64,000 nt of DNA from Rosa chinensis (taxonomy: Eukaryota; Streptophyta; Magnoliopsida; Rosales; Rosaceae), in the NCBI RefSeq assembly GCF_002994745.2, contig NC_037092.1:25011001-25075000 (forward strand), written 5' to 3'. The translations under genes and the position numbers were made by a program. How positions within the stretch are numbered: position 1 is the stretch's first letter; the number at the start of each line of letters is the position of its first letter. Shown one piece after another: positions 33,111 through 45,805 of this stretch. Under the pieces are notes generated by a model. It did not search any database. It saw only the letters and a list, made by a program, of their open reading frames with translations, and was not told the origin of the DNA.

Positions 33111-34320
33111 CGGCAAAAACACAAGAAAGAATTGAGTTTTCTTTCCTAATACTCCAATTTCATGAACTAAATTACGCCTTAGAGTTATGAATCAACCAAT
33201 TGGAGTCTGCTTTAAGGGAAAGCAAGAATTCAAAAAATTGATCAAAACTATCCTCATCCGAGGACAACTTGCACAGCTCGTCTAAAACACTCAATTGTGG
33301 TACTCCCTATACACATATATTGAGACTCATCATAGAGTGCAGTTATCAGCGATCCACTTGATATTAAGAACAACAGTCCTAAAAGATGGGTAACACGCAT
33401 ATCCATGAGCGAAATCGAAGAGAAACTCTTGCAGATCCTAAACTCAAAACTAAGAATATTTGGCCAACTCACTGTCATCAACCCGCCAAACAAGCAAAGG
33501 TGTTTTGGGCACCAAATCAAATCAGGTCGCACAATTGCGAGTGGTCTGACTCGCATTTATTATCACTTTTTGAAACAAAGAATGAAACGCTAGACTCACA
33601 CTACCGCACACCATCGGCATCCTCTAGAATAATCACGTTAGTCTCTCACTATTGACCATCACCACAACCATGAGCCTTTATAGGCGCCACGTCTGCCAAC
33701 CCGACCAAATACACCCACATAGAGGTCAAAGCCTGGTCCTTGCAGCCGGTATATCGATCTCGAACAGCCTAATCAACCATATTTATATCACTTAGCCACG
33801 ACATCACAAGAAGGATTGAATAGATTCACATCATAGCGAGAGAAACCGAGCCAATCTTTTAAAATCTCTCAGCTTAAAGCCATTGCCCATTGGAATGGGT
33901 CGCGGTATACTTCCTTGTGCTTAAACGCCTGAGCAATTGATAGTTGAGAGGCACAGGAGACCCCAAGCTTGCAGAGTTGCAGGCCACTGGTGACAGCGCT
34001 AGGGTATGCTTCTTGTTTTTAACTTTTAAAACTAATTAGTTATTTTCTTAATGGATCTTAGTGAGTTTTAATGATTAACACGAAAATTTAATGGTTTGAT
34101 TTTGATTTTAACATCTGAATATGCACATTACCTTAATGGTTTGGTATTAATTAGTCATTCCCTTAACACGACAAGACCCCATCAAGCGTGAGACCCCATA
34201 ATTAGTACTCTCTTAACGAATCTTAATGAGTTTCAACGATCAAAACGAAATTTAATGGTGCTTTGCGAGATCTGATTCTCTTTAAACTAGGAAAATATTC
34301 GTCAGTAGAACTAGAAGAGC
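33111..34320. other. Spacer; one possible minus-strand exon
   Basis: No full gene. At 33172-33306 (minus), after a TATAG acceptor-like site, 44 codons read GVPQLSVLDELCKLSSDE, then SFDQFFEFLLSLKADSNW and a stop. The composition looks protein-like but I do not recognise it and no partner exon was found. The rest is AT-rich. Confidence 0.35.
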
Positions 34321-34474
34321 CCAAAGTATCCACAGCGGCCCATCCCGAAGCTATATATAAACACAAGGCAAACCAAACCAAACGAAACAGTAAAAACTCT
34401 CAGTAGCCGTCACTCTTTTCTTCTATCTCGATTCCTTCCAAGGGTGAGCGTTAGGGTTTATCCTTGCCCCAAAA
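34321..34474 (+). promoter_or_regulatory. UBA2C promoter and 5' leader
   Basis: TATA box TATATATAA at 34352-34360, a GGCCCA (site II/TCP-type) element at about 34337, and a pyrimidine-rich CTCTTTTCTTC leader. Transcription probably starts near 34385-34390. Confidence 0.6.
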
Positions 34475-35779
34475 ATGGACCCAACCAAGAAGCGCAAGCT
34501 CGACGAGAACGGCGTCGTTTTGGACACCGACCCCTCCATCCCCAAGCTCGATCGCGAAGACGCCCGGAAAATCATCGAGCGATTCACCCCCGATCAGCTC
34601 ATCGACGTCCTCCTCGACGCCATCTCCCGCCACTCCGACGTCCTCGACGCCGTCCGATTGATCGCCGATCCCGACACCGCCCAGCGCAAGCTCTTCATCC
34701 GCGGCCTCGGCTGGGACACCACCACCGAGGGCCTCCGCAGCCTCTTCTCCGCCTACGGCGAGCTCGAGGAAGCCATCGTCATTCTCGACAAGAACACCGG
34801 CAAGAGCAAAGGCTACGGCTTCGTCACCTTCAAGCACGTCGACGCCGCCTACCTCGCCCTCAAGGAGCCCAGCAAGAAGATCGACGGCCGCATGACCGTC
34901 ACCCAGCTCGCCGCCGCCGGCAACCAGGGCTCCACCACCGCCTCCGTCAACCCCGTCGACGTCTCGCTCCGGAAGATCTACGTGGCCAATGTGCCGTATG
35001 AGATGGCGGCGGATAAGCTGCTGGCGCATTTCGCACAGTACGGCGAGGTTGAGGAGGGGCCGCTAGGGTTTGATAAGCAGACCGGCAAGTGCAAAGGCTA
35101 TGCTTTGTTTGTGTACAAGTCTCCGGAGGGTGCGCAGAAGGCCCTGGTTGATCCGATTAAGAACATTGAGGGGAGGCAGTTGAATTGTAAGTTTGCTAGC
35201 GATGGGAAGAAGCCCAAGATGGGTGGCGGCGGTGCCGACGGTGGTGCCGGTCAGGGGTCCGTGGGTGGACCCAATGCCCATGGAGATGGGATGGGGATGG
35301 CTCCGCCGTCGTCGATGCCTGGGCAGTATGGCGGGCCCGGTGGGTTTGGGTATGGGGGGTTTTCGGGTGGCCAACCTCCGTTGGGGCATCATCCTCTGGG
35401 TGGACCGGGGCTGTCATCTGTGGGAAATCAGGGGCCGGGGAGTGGTGGGTATGGTTCTGGGCTGGGTGGTGCTTATAATTACGGTGGGCCGGGTTCTACA
35501 GGATATGGTTTGGGTGGTGCTGGTGGGTTGGGTGGAGTTGGTGGTGCTGGACTAGGTAGTGGAGGCCTGGGTGGTGGAGCTCCTGGTAGCGGCACTGGTG
35601 GTACTGGGTCGTCTTTGTATGGATTGCCACCGAGCTCAGGTGGGTTGCCTTCTGGTAGGTATCCTGATGGTGGACCTTATGGCCTGTCAGCATTTCAGAA
35701 TCAACACCACCAGCCAGGTACATCGCCCTTGCCAAGGGTTCCTCCTGGGGGAATGTATCCCAATGCACCGTATTACTGA
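34475..35779 (+). CDS. UBA2C: UBA2C-like RNA-binding protein (two RRMs)
   Basis: Single-exon coding region, 434 residues. Residues 5-10 (KKRKLD) are a likely nuclear signal. RRM1 covers about 72-148 with RNP2 LFIRGL (73-78) and RNP1 KGYGFVTF (112-119). RRM2 covers about 167-242 with RNP2 IYVANV (168-173) and RNP1 KGYALFVY (207-214). Residues 250-434 are a Gly-rich tail with GGAGGLG and YGGPG repeats ending NAPYY. This layout is that of UBA2 proteins, nuclear partners of UBP1 that bind U-rich 3' UTRs, affect mRNA stability and respond to wounding, ABA and senescence cues. The first ~500 bases use almost only C- or G-ending codons and then shift abruptly to T-ending ones, a steep 5' GC gradient. 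A plus-strand frame at 34444-35001 is a shadow of this gene. Confidence 0.93.
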   Translation: MDPTKKRKLDENGVVLDTDPSIPKLDREDARKIIERFTPDQLIDVLLDAISRHSDVLDAVRLIADPDTAQRKLFIRGLGWDTTTEGLRSLFSAYGELEEAIVILDKNTGKSKGYGFVTFKHVDAAYLALKEPSKKIDGRMTVTQLAAAGNQGSTTASVNPVDVSLRKIYVANVPYEMAADKLLAHFAQYGEVEEGPLGFDKQTGKCKGYALFVYKSPEGAQKALVDPIKNIEGRQLNCKFASDGKKPKMGGGGADGGAGQGSVGGPNAHGDGMGMAPPSSMPGQYGGPGGFGYGGFSGGQPPLGHHPLGGPGLSSVGNQGPGSGGYGSGLGGAYNYGGPGSTGYGLGGAGGLGGVGGAGLGSGGLGGGAPGSGTGGTGSSLYGLPPSSGGLPSGRYPDGGPYGLSAFQNQHHQPGTSPLPRVPPGGMYPNAPYY

Positions 35780-35959
35780 GGTATGGTCGTTGCTTTATTT
35801 TTCGAGTATCCTGCATTTGTTTGGTACTTTTTGGTTTTTGTTGCATTGCATTTGGTTGTTGAGGTCGTATTACTGAGGTATGGTCGTTGCTTTATTTTTC
35901 GAGTATCCTGCATTTGTTTGGTACTTTTTGGTTTTTGTTGCATTGCATTTGGTTGTTGA
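35769..35959 (+). repeat. 97-bp tandem duplication at the UBA2C stop codon
   Basis: 35769-35862 is repeated at 35866-35959 without a visible difference. The unit starts with the last two Tyr codons and the stop (CGTATTACTGA) and extends into the 3' UTR. The coding region is unaffected because the first stop is used. Confidence 0.9.
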
Positions 35960-37600
35960 TTTGCTTGGGGTGTTTTTTGTTTGTTTCTCACTAGTTTCTG
36001 TGATAATTCGCCTGTCTGTGAGTGACTTTGTGAATTCTTATTCAGATAACTGTTTTCTATAGATGGATGGGTGTTTTCGGCTTTCCTTTAGTAGTGGTAC
36101 ATGCCTTGACTTCTTGTTTGTGAGTAAATTTAAAAAGGCGGAGAAGTCGGATTTGAGAATAATTAGTAAGATGATTAATTTTTTATTTTTATGGCTAGTG
36201 GAGTAGTTGTGTTTTGTTTTCTCAATTTGCCACCTATTGGATCTGCACATATCGTAACAGCTCCTGAATGGGACATAGTAATAGTAAAACCAGATGTAAT
36301 AGAGTTACTTCCCTCATATCCATAGAGTATAAAAAGTTCAATATATTTTACTAATTTACTAGCTTCAAAATTTCTATCCAGCAACCTTTTCATATTTTAT
36401 TGGTGATGTTTCTTTCAAAACCTTCTAACTTGTTATATTTGTATCAATCCATCATTTTTTATTGATGATCATGTCTGTTCAAAACGTGTTTTGGAAAACT
36501 AACTTGGTATAAGACTGAAATTTGTCTTCAAAATTTTGATGTGTAGCAACTTCACTGTTCTGGCACTATCATTTTTCTTACGATTAGTGATTACTATTTT
36601 GGCCTGTCAGCATTCTTGCTTTACCAGCCAATTTTCTTTGTGTTGTCACCTCAACATTCAAAATATTTGGTATTCTTTCCAATTCCTATTTTCCAAGTTA
36701 CTAGGAAAAACACATTGCATGCTTTGTGTTGATTATTTACTTCATTTTGGGTGAACTCTGATTTGCATGGTTGTTGTGTTGAGCTGTTTGCGTGGTTTAT
36801 GGTTGAATTGAATGATGAATTGAGTTGATGAATATTTGATTCAGGTGTATGAACGCTTGTTGGGAGCTGATGCTTTATGTGGTTCTGGTGATTTGCGTGA
36901 TTGCAGAGTATATGCTCTCGTTTGATGATTGTATTAGCTGTGCTTTTATCGCCACTTCCTCTGTGCATCTGCACCTTTTAAGATGTAGGTCATTTCTGAG
37001 TAATGGTAGCCAGCGTGACTAAAATAGATTAGTTTGTATTCTGTCAGGAACCGAAGTGTTGCTTGCTTTTTTTATTTTATTTTATGAAGTATAGTTTTAT
37101 TTCATAGAATTATAAGTTTATATTTTCTTTTACTTTATGAGAAAATATGTATGGTGGTGGTTGTACTCGAAGATTCTGTTATTTTTGATGTGGCTTTATT
37201 TGTATGGAGGATTTCAAGCTGGTTGCTTCTGGGTTTAAGTATTGCTGTTATTGTGTATTAGAAACGCTTTTAAGTAAGCATATTATCTTCATGTAATTGT
37301 GAAGTTGTGCTGGTGAGGTTATCCTTACCGTTTCGGTGAAGACACAGGTTTCTATCATCAGGTCTCAACCCCACTGCAGGGATTTCGGTACCTTTGTATT
37401 GGCTGTATTGGCCATATTTTAGTGCCCATGACCTTGGTCTTAACTGGGAGTTGTTTGTGGCGGTTGTCAGAGTTTCTGGATTTATTTCAATTGAATACCC
37501 ATTTGAGGGTATGATTTATCATTGGAGTTGGTCAACATGAAATAAGTTGAAGCAGATCTTTTCTGGTCTATGTTCATGTTCATTGAGCTTGTGATGGTTT
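35960..37600 (+). other. UBA2C downstream region, probable 3' UTR with introns
   Basis: T-rich on the plus strand, with GT-rich phrases like those of plant UTR/intron sequence. No protein-coding exon found. A long 3' UTR with introns is an inference from this composition. Confidence 0.4.
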
Positions 37601-38095
37601 TGTTAAAAGAGCTCAATTGTTTTGTTAACATAGAAGATCTTGAATGAAAAGAGATGGTAATAGCTTATTTTACCCTCTCATGCACTCTGATTGGTGACAC
37701 TTGAAAAACATTGACTGCAATTGTAGGTTGGTTGATTCATGTTGGTTCATGTGGTGTTTCCTGGTGTTGTTAAAAGAGCTCAATTGTTTTGTACTTTTGT
37801 TAACATAGAAGATCTTGAGTGAAAAATGATGGTAATAGCTTTTTATACCCTCTCATACACTCTGATTGGTGACACTTGAAATGCATCGACTGCAATTGTA
37901 GGCTGGTTGATCTGTGTCGGTTCATGTGGTGTTTTCTGGTTTTGTTAAAGGAGCATTGTTTTGTTAACAGAGAAGATCTCGAGTGAAAATCGGTGGTACT
38001 AGCTTTTTTTACCCTCTCATACACTGATTGGTGACACTCGCAAAAGCATCAACTGCAATTGTAGATTCGTTGATCTGTGTTGGTTCATGTGGTGT
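37601..38095 (+). repeat. Three-copy ~170-bp tandem repeat
   Basis: Units begin at about 37601, 37768 and 37943, each with TGTTAAAAGAGCTCAATTG or its variant, AGAAGATCTTGA, TACCCTCTCATACACTC, GATTGGTGACACTTG and GGTTCATGTGGTGTT. They are diverged by scattered substitutions and small indels, so the array is of moderate age. It lies in the region downstream of UBA2C. Confidence 0.85.
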
Positions 38096-40559
38096 TCTCT
38101 TTTCTTTTTGGTGGGAAGGAGGATTTTGGTGATTGTTTTCCATTCTGCATTTGTTTAATGGACCAGAGGGTTTGTGATCCCAAAATCATGGTTCAAGTTT
38201 TATTGGCATGTCCTCGTGGGCTATTGGAATACTTGTTCTTTGCTTTGTGTTGTGTATTTTTTGTTCATTTATTTAGGTGGTTTGAAGGAGTGATTGAATT
38301 TGTGACTGGTTGTGGAATATCTGCAATGATTGAGGCAGACTTAGTTTTCCCTGTTTCTGTGGTTCCTATAGTAAAATGGGATGGTGTTCAAGTAATTATG
38401 TGAGTTTGACCAACTATTGATGGTACCCTATCCAGTTATGTGTTCGATTGTGCAAGTGTGGGCATATCTGGCCTGTAGTCTTTTCTTCTGTGTTTCTCTT
38501 TGGATTGAAGAATATTGATAGTCTCCTTGACTTTGAATCATTTTTTGCTCTCATATGGGGGGGGGGGGGGGTTCTGTAGCTGTGTGATGATGATGGGAAG
38601 AAAACGATGATAATGGGAAAATATTTCCACAGGAATTTTTACTGTGCTAGTAATGCATCAATACATCGAATGCATGTGGTCAACTAACTCCCTGTAGTGG
38701 TGGAGTTCACCACTGCATGGAACTAGTCTGCAACTCTAGCTCTGTGTGGAGCCGATCTACACGGTAGAATTTCCCCTAGTTTTGGCAGGGATTTCGGCCT
38801 GTGTATTGTTGGCTTTCATTTTTTTGCCAGACAATTTCATTTTGTGCAACATAGATTCAAGTCTAACAGATGTGACCCCAAAGCTGTACAATTATTTGGC
38901 TATTACCATCATTTTGCCCCATTTTCACTCCGTGTTTTCTGTTTGTTGTTGTTTGGCGGGGCGAGGACATGGTCATATTGTGGAATATGAGGAGTCCCAA
39001 GTGGAGATGATATGTTGATGCCAGATCAAGCTGAGTCATGATGATTTGTAAAGCTTGCTGTTTTCTAGTGCACTTTAAAGCGGGCAAGGCAATACATTGG
39101 TTCTCTTTCTCATGGTGATGGCGTATTTCTGCAAAGCATATGTAGTTGTATTCTTAAGCTCAAGTGCTTTATCTTAAAGTGAAATGGTTGTACAGTGCCC
39201 CTCAAAAGTTAGTAATAAGTGGTTTTGGGAACCAAATGCCTTGTGATATCGTTCTTATCTCCTTCGTTATCAAATTTGTCTGTATATAGTGATATAAAGA
39301 ACGTACTTCTGAGGATAACAGCCGCCCCAATAGTTCGTTCACCATGTCAACCATTGTCTCAAAGGTTCACATCTATTAGACCTGAAGTGATTAAAAAAAA
39401 GGATCATATTGATGAGGAAATTGAACGTGCATGACTTTCCCTAAGCATGATTCTAAAGGTCGCTTTTGCTACTTCACCCTTGTCTTCGTGGTGAGGGTCT
39501 TCAATTGGACAATTGAACAAACCTGACCAACACTAACAAGCTTGTCCAACTGTCTAATTCCACAATGCTGCAACTTTAAAGAGTAGCATTATAGGCTATA
39601 AGCTAGCTTGTTCAATTTGCTAATCCCACAAATCTACGTGGAGAACTGTGAAGAGTGCTTAGATAGTCGCGTCGTTTGATTGTCTAATCTCCTAATGCTA
39701 TGTGGGGATTTTTATGGTCCGATCTCAATTGAACAAAGCTGGTCTAATTTCTTAATGATATGTGGTGCAAGTCAAACAAGTATAATTTACCTAGTGCTAC
39801 GAGGAGGACTTTAAAGAGTGCATTGACAACTTAATCCTACTTTGTTCGTTTGTCTAAATTCATAATGTTATGTGATGAATTTAAAAAATTGCTAATATTT
39901 TTCAAAGTTCATAATGAATCATAAAGTGTTCAAACTACTCATATAATTACGTGTAAAGATAAAATCATACCGATTAAAATACTGAAGCTATCTAGTTTTT
40001 AACTCTGGCCAATCTTGAAACAATTTTTTTTTTTTTTTGAGCTGAAAAGATAATCTATCATACAATTTAGCAAACGTTACAATGATTTTACATCTATAAA
40101 AGTCATTAGAAAAATAAAAGTAGGGAAATACTCTAAATTCTTATTGTAGAGATTTTGTATTTGACAGTTTCATTAATCAATGCTTGAGAGCAGCCGCACC
40201 AGCCTTTTATTACAAAAAAATTAAAAAAAATAAAAGTAGTTAGAAAGAGCAGTTAAAGAAAGTTGGCCAAAAAAAGAGAGTTTTAGGAAGGCAAAACAAA
40301 TTAAGCTAAAAGAACAAAAAGAAAAAAAAGATCAAAGACCAGGAGCAAAAGCAAAGGAAAAAAAAACAAAAAGATGGTCCCACTTTTTCCTACGTCCCTA
40401 TCAATCATATTCCGAAAAAAAAGAAAAATTTCTTTTTTTTCTTTTTTCTCTGGAGAGAGCTGACGTGTAATGGGACTACCTCATCAAATTTGAGTCGGAG
40501 ACTACTTAATTCTAACAATAATAAATAAACAAGCCTCCTTAAAACCCTGTCTCTTTCTT
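38096..40559. other. Intergenic: homopolymers and TE scraps, no gene
   Basis: A G run of 13 at about 38559. AT-rich spacer. A T run at 40025-40040. At about 40125-40225, on the plus strand, a LINE 3' end with GAGAGCAGCCGCACCAGCC and a following A-rich tail, the same family as the element at 24100. From about 40450 the sequence becomes promoter-like for the next gene. No coding exon seen. Confidence 0.5.
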
Positions 40560-42129
40560 CCTAAACCTCTTTGCTTCTCTCTCCATGATCGCCTGAGCTC
40601 GCCGGCGACACTCTCTGCAACTCAGCACCTGCTACAGTTCCGGTAACCCTCTTCTTCTTCCTTTTCTCGGCCTCTGTTTTCATTCAAATTTCCAACCTTT
40701 TCCACTTAATTTACACTCTTTGATTTTCTCTTCGAAAAGAAAACTCCTTTTTCCAGAACCATAACAATTGGGTGTTGGGTTTTGGATTACTACTTTCCTA
40801 GTATGATCAAACTAAATTGATAATCTAGTTGTGACAATACCTAAGCTTTTTCTGGAAGACTCTGTTTTTCTGTGGGATTGCCTGATGAGAATGCACATGT
40901 GTATGGAATTATGGTGAATTTTGTTTGTCACTGAAGTAGAAAGATATGAGTGTTGCTTGAGGCTTTCGCAGTAATTATGTGGTGCACACTGAAGAAGCGC
41001 TAGAAACACCAAGTTTCAGCTGTGTTTGTGGGATTTAAGTGATAAAGAATAGGCGAATGTCTCTAATTTGATTAAGATTATAAAAAAATTTGTGCAATTT
41101 CTGTGTAGTTTGAGAAGAAATTGAAAATTGCAACAAATAGGATGATGATATCTTTTTTGCATACAATGTGGCATATCGATAAGTAAGTGCGCTTTAATGT
41201 TATCCTCAGACAACTACATAAACATACAACCACTGAAGCGATGATTACCTTGGATGTATGAATATATATCTCTCTTCTTTGTGTTCTTCAAAACGCTGAC
41301 CTTCCAATTCTTTTTGCAGGTTGTCAAGACCTTGCTTTCCTGGTTCTGTACATCTAATCTTATTACATCAAATCATAAATAGTGTTTCATCTGTAGATCT
41401 TGTCATGCACTTTTTCTGTGCCAGGTTTGCTTGCTTGATTCTATTTTTGGCTTGGTTTTATTCCTGAAGAACTCTTGTGCTGATTGCTTTTGTCGTGTGT
41501 TTTACTAGGTGCTTCCCCTAACCTTATATTGCCATAATTTTTCTTGTGTTCTGCTGTTTGTAAACTTACCGGCACACTTGTTTATTACTTGGCAAATTTT
41601 CTCTCTTTGACTTACTGAGACCTCTGAGTCTCAGTAGTTGTAAAACACTACTTAATGACCTTATTTTTTTAGTACTTAATGACCTTATTTTTTGAGTACT
41701 TGTAACTTGGATGTGCACTTTGTGTTTATTATAGTATGGTACTTGTAAATCTCTTTTTAATCTCATTACTAATGGTGCTGCACCCTCATAAATAAGTTTT
41801 GCTTCCCGCCCCCCCACTACTGCTGTTACATGTACTATAGACAGATTATTTTCTTTCATGTTGATTAAATTGATTTTGGAGACTATGGATTCTGAAATCA
41901 TACTAGAGAGGTGATAAAACAAAATTTGGTCTCCTTGTGGTGTTGTTCAGTTATTTTTGTTTTAGGAAAAGTTTTCACTTTTTCCTCATTGAATTGGGAT
42001 GCATATTTCACTTTCGCAATGTAGTTTTTGGAGCTAGGATGTTGACCTTTATCTTCCTTCTTAGAACATATGAGTGATGTAAATCATTAATTATATAATA
42101 TGACTGGCTGTAGGTGAATTTCACCATTC
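40560..42129 (+). other. Probable 5' UTR exon(s) and leader intron
   Basis: A pyrimidine-rich leader (CTCTTTCTTCC, TTTGCTTCTCTCTCC) ends at a donor CCG/GTAACC at 40642. An acceptor TTTTTGCAG at about 41320 could begin a second untranslated exon. The coding start follows at 42130. Inferred from splice-site quality only. Confidence 0.4.
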
Positions 42130-45100
42130 ATGATGGATTTAAAATTCAAAGGTCCAAAATGGGTCGGAAACATTTACCAGAAGTTTGAAGCAATCTGCCA
42201 TGAGGTGGATGATATTGTAAAACAGGTAATCAGGAAACATATCCAAAAGGATAGGTGTCTGGTTTTGTTTTTCTGCAAAGCATTAATGGAAGTGGTCAAT
42301 AATTCTGACGATGTTTAAATATATTTTGTTCACAGGATACAATTAAATATGTGGAAAACCAGATGCATTCAGTGGGTAAAAATGTGAAGAAACTCTGTTC
42401 TGATCTACTTCCTCCTTTAGGGAATCCTGTCAAACATGTGGCTGAAGTTGTGGTTATTGAAAAGAATGCTACTGTTAGTACTACGACAACGAAAAGCTTT
42501 CAGGAAAAGTCTGTTGATGCAACTGAAAAGCAATCATCTACAGAGCCCAATATAATAGATCCTGTGACAAGCCAGCCGAGTCTTGCCTCAAGTGAACATC
42601 ACCTTGGGGACCAACTTAGTTCTCTAACTTCTATGGATAATCTTGAGGAGTCAGACTCCAACTTAAGCATAGGAAAGGTTGACGACATTCTGACAAATGA
42701 AAACTCGGCCGTGGACAAACCAATTCTGTCAAAGTTAACTTCTCCTGGTGGTGAAGAACATATTGCAGAGTCATCAGTTCATAGTAAATATGAAAACAGA
42801 CAGGCAGATTTTTCTGAGGTTGAAACCTCCACTGGTGAATTGGAGCAAAAATCAAGGCATGATAACTTTTCTGCTGAAGTTGAGTGTGTGTCTGGTGTTT
42901 CAACTGTAATGGTCTCCAAAATGGAGCCCAAAGTAATGGATCCAGAAAACCAGCTGAATCTTGTCTCTTGCCAATCTCACCTTTTAGAGCAACTCAGTTC
43001 TCCGACTTCCATGGATACTCTTGAAGGCTCAGAGTCAATCTTATGCATGGGAAAAATTGATGGCAATTTGACAAATGAAAACTCAGATGCGAACAAAGAA
43101 GAATTTTCCACAAAGGAGTATGCACCTATATTGCTGGAGTCGACCTCTTCTGGTGTGGTAGAACACATTACGATGTCATCAATTGGGGTATCTGATCAAA
43201 GAAATGATGAAAATAAACATGCTGTTTTGTCTACGTTTGGACCTGAAACCCCAGTACATGAAGGGGAGTTTGAATCTCTGCAAAACTGGACCCTTTGGGA
43301 TGACTATGTTGATGAAATTGAATGCGTTTCTGGTGCTTTGAATTCCACTTCTGAAATGTCCTTTTCAGTTGTCTCTGCGGAGAATACTACAGAGGATGTT
43401 GTACTTGCATCCTTCAGCAGATCCAATGCAAAGGAATCTCTTAGGATCTCTGAAAATTCACCTGAAAAGTTAACCCAGGAAGCAATGTTTTGTCATAACT
43501 CTGTTGAGGGGGTCAGTTTTGTCTCTAATTTCTCTGATGTTGCGCGTGAAACCTCAGCACATAGTTTGGAGTTTGAATCTCAGCTAGACTCGACTGCTTG
43601 GGATAGCTTTGCAAATGAAACTGAGTGTAATTCTGGTGGTGCAAATACAACTTCTGGAATGGTCTCCTCAGGGGAGAATTCTATAGAGGAGGTTGGCTTA
43701 ACATCCTTCAACTGCTCCAATGCCAAACCACTAAGGGTCTCTGAGGATTCACCTCAAAAGTTATCCACAGAAGCATTGTTATGTCCTAATTCTAGTGAGG
43801 TGGCTGGTTGTGTTTGTGATATGTCTGAGGTCGTATGTGACAATTCAGCACATGGCGTGGAGTCTGAATTCCAGCTAAGCTCGCCAGCTTGGGATGAGTT
43901 TTCTGATGATATCCAATGTGTTTCTGGTGCTTCAAAAGATACTTCTGAAGTAGCCTGTTCAGTAGTCCCTGGAGAGAATGCTGCAGCGGAGATTGGACTT
44001 CCGTCCTTCGGCAGTTCCAATGCAAAGGAATTTCTTAAGTTCACTGAAAATTCACCTGAATTGTTATCTGTGGAAGTCATGTTTTGTCATAGTTCTGGTG
44101 GCTACGCTAGATGTGTTTCTGATAGCTCGGATGGATTCTCATCATCAGCTCCAGCCCTAACTGTGTCCAGTAAGACTAAGGACACTGAAGTTCGACTCTC
44201 TTCATTCAGCAGTGTGCTATCGATTGGTCAGTATTTTTTCGGCTAATTAGTTATTATATTTTTGTTATATATGTATAGTTGCTTCAATTTCACAATGGGT
44301 ATTCATTAAATTATATTTTACAGAAGAAGGCACTTCCAGAATCACAGAGACCATGCCTCTGACAGTACCTTCTGGAAAACAGCAAGTCAAGATCTGTGAG
44401 TCCGTTCAACATGAGGCTGTAGTGTCCTCTGCAGATACTGGTATGCAATTCAATATGCATGTGGTACTTACATTTGTTTCCTCTGTTCTCTCCCACCCAT
44501 AAGATACCAAGACCCAAAATCTGTTTCCTTCCTCCAACTTTGGCAGTAGTAACAACAATAGTGATGTGATAACTAGTTCTGTTTCAATCTTGCTACTATT
44601 AAGTAAACCTAGATTTATAGTTCAATTAAAAGGTAATCTAGATCTTTCTGGTCCATTTTGGCTTTTGGCTTAAGACTGTAAGAGTATGTTTCAGCAACTC
44701 CCCAATTTTAGTCCTCCTTTGGCTTCTAGGTTCTAAAAATACCTAAATAGAGGAGGCGTAGATACCAAAGCTTTAAGAACTGCATCGCCCTAGTCGGTCA
44801 GTGCCTTTTTTCTTGTGTTCTGCACCAGTGCATCTTAATGTTGTGTTGGAGTACAAGCATATGCGATTTCAAAAATAGATACTTTGGAGTTGGAATAAGA
44901 TTGCAGTGTACCTTTAAAATGTGCAAATGGTATCAGATGCAAATACAAACAGGAACCAAAGATCACAACTTGCTTATAGATAATAGAAATGCAGAAAAAT
45001 ATTACAGAATGGTTCTTAAAATAATAAAGCCTGGCATGAATTAATTTTGGTATTATGGCTTCACAGTTGTATGCTCCTTGGGGTATTATTGCAGAATGGA

Positions 45101-45805
45101 AACTAAGCCAACTGTTTAGACCACAACTATCCCTTGTATATGGTTTCTTTGATGTGTTTTAGATGTCACCTGTTCTCAAATATTGTAAATCATTTACAGG
45201 ATGTTTGGATGAATCAAGTTCTGATATTGCTTACTGTCACATGGAAAGCATTGACTTGCATGATAAGGTGAAGATTGAGGAAAGCTGTGTCAATGTAGAG
45301 GATAGTGTACTTCATGCTATTTCTCAGAGAGCAAGAAAGCAAAGATCATACAAGGTATACTCCACCTCTCTTTTGGTGATGTTATATTTAGTTAAAGGAA
45401 GTGCAATTTTAGAAGATAAAGAAGACAGCATGCTTCATTTCACGTTGGCATTTAAATTATGCGATAATATGCTTCTGTATTTTTTTTGAAGAATTGCATA
45501 TTTGTTGGGAGTCCTTGAGATTTAGATTAGTCACTGATCTGAACTGTCATAAGAATCAATGGCTTATCAACAAAAATTAAGCTTGTGGTTTTTAGCAAGA
45601 TGAGCTTTACTGAATCCATGTTTTGTGTCAAATACAGAAACAAATCCAGGATGCTTTTACATCAAAGAAGAGGTTGGTGAAGGAGTACGAACAGCTAGCG
45701 ATTTGGTTTGGAGATACTGGTTTAGATTCCAGCCAAGAAGCAACTTCTAACAAGGAAAATTCGGGAACTCATCATGCAGGCGACTCTGAATGGGAGCTTC
45801 TGTAA
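42130..45805 (+). CDS. 808-residue plant protein of unknown function
   Basis: Coding exons 42130-42225, 42336-44226, 44324-44440, 45200-45354 and 45638-45805 join in frame to 808 residues. The N-terminus (FKGPKWVGNIYQKFEAICHE, then DTIKYVENQMHSVGKNVKK) is amphipathic and looks conserved. The bulk, from exon 2, is Ser/Glu-rich and probably disordered. It holds two kinds of internal repeat: a pair at about residues 115-165 and 240-290 (LTSMDNLEESDS against PTSMDTLEGSES, both ending in LTNENS), and three ~100-residue units beginning at about 343, 444 and 541 (AWDSFANETECNSG-like core, SNAK and NSPEKL blocks). The C-terminal part (about 700-808) is basic and helical (HAISQRARKQRSYK, SKKRLVKEYEQLAIWFGD) and ends SEWELL. 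No catalytic domain recognised. Homologues of this layout occur in plants; no function known to me. Confidence 0.8.

Noticed and set aside
34444..35001. Arg-rich 185-codon plus-strand frame and a matching minus-strand frame of 192 codons
   Set aside because: Both are shadows of the GC-rich first part of UBA2C; the RRM frame is the real one.
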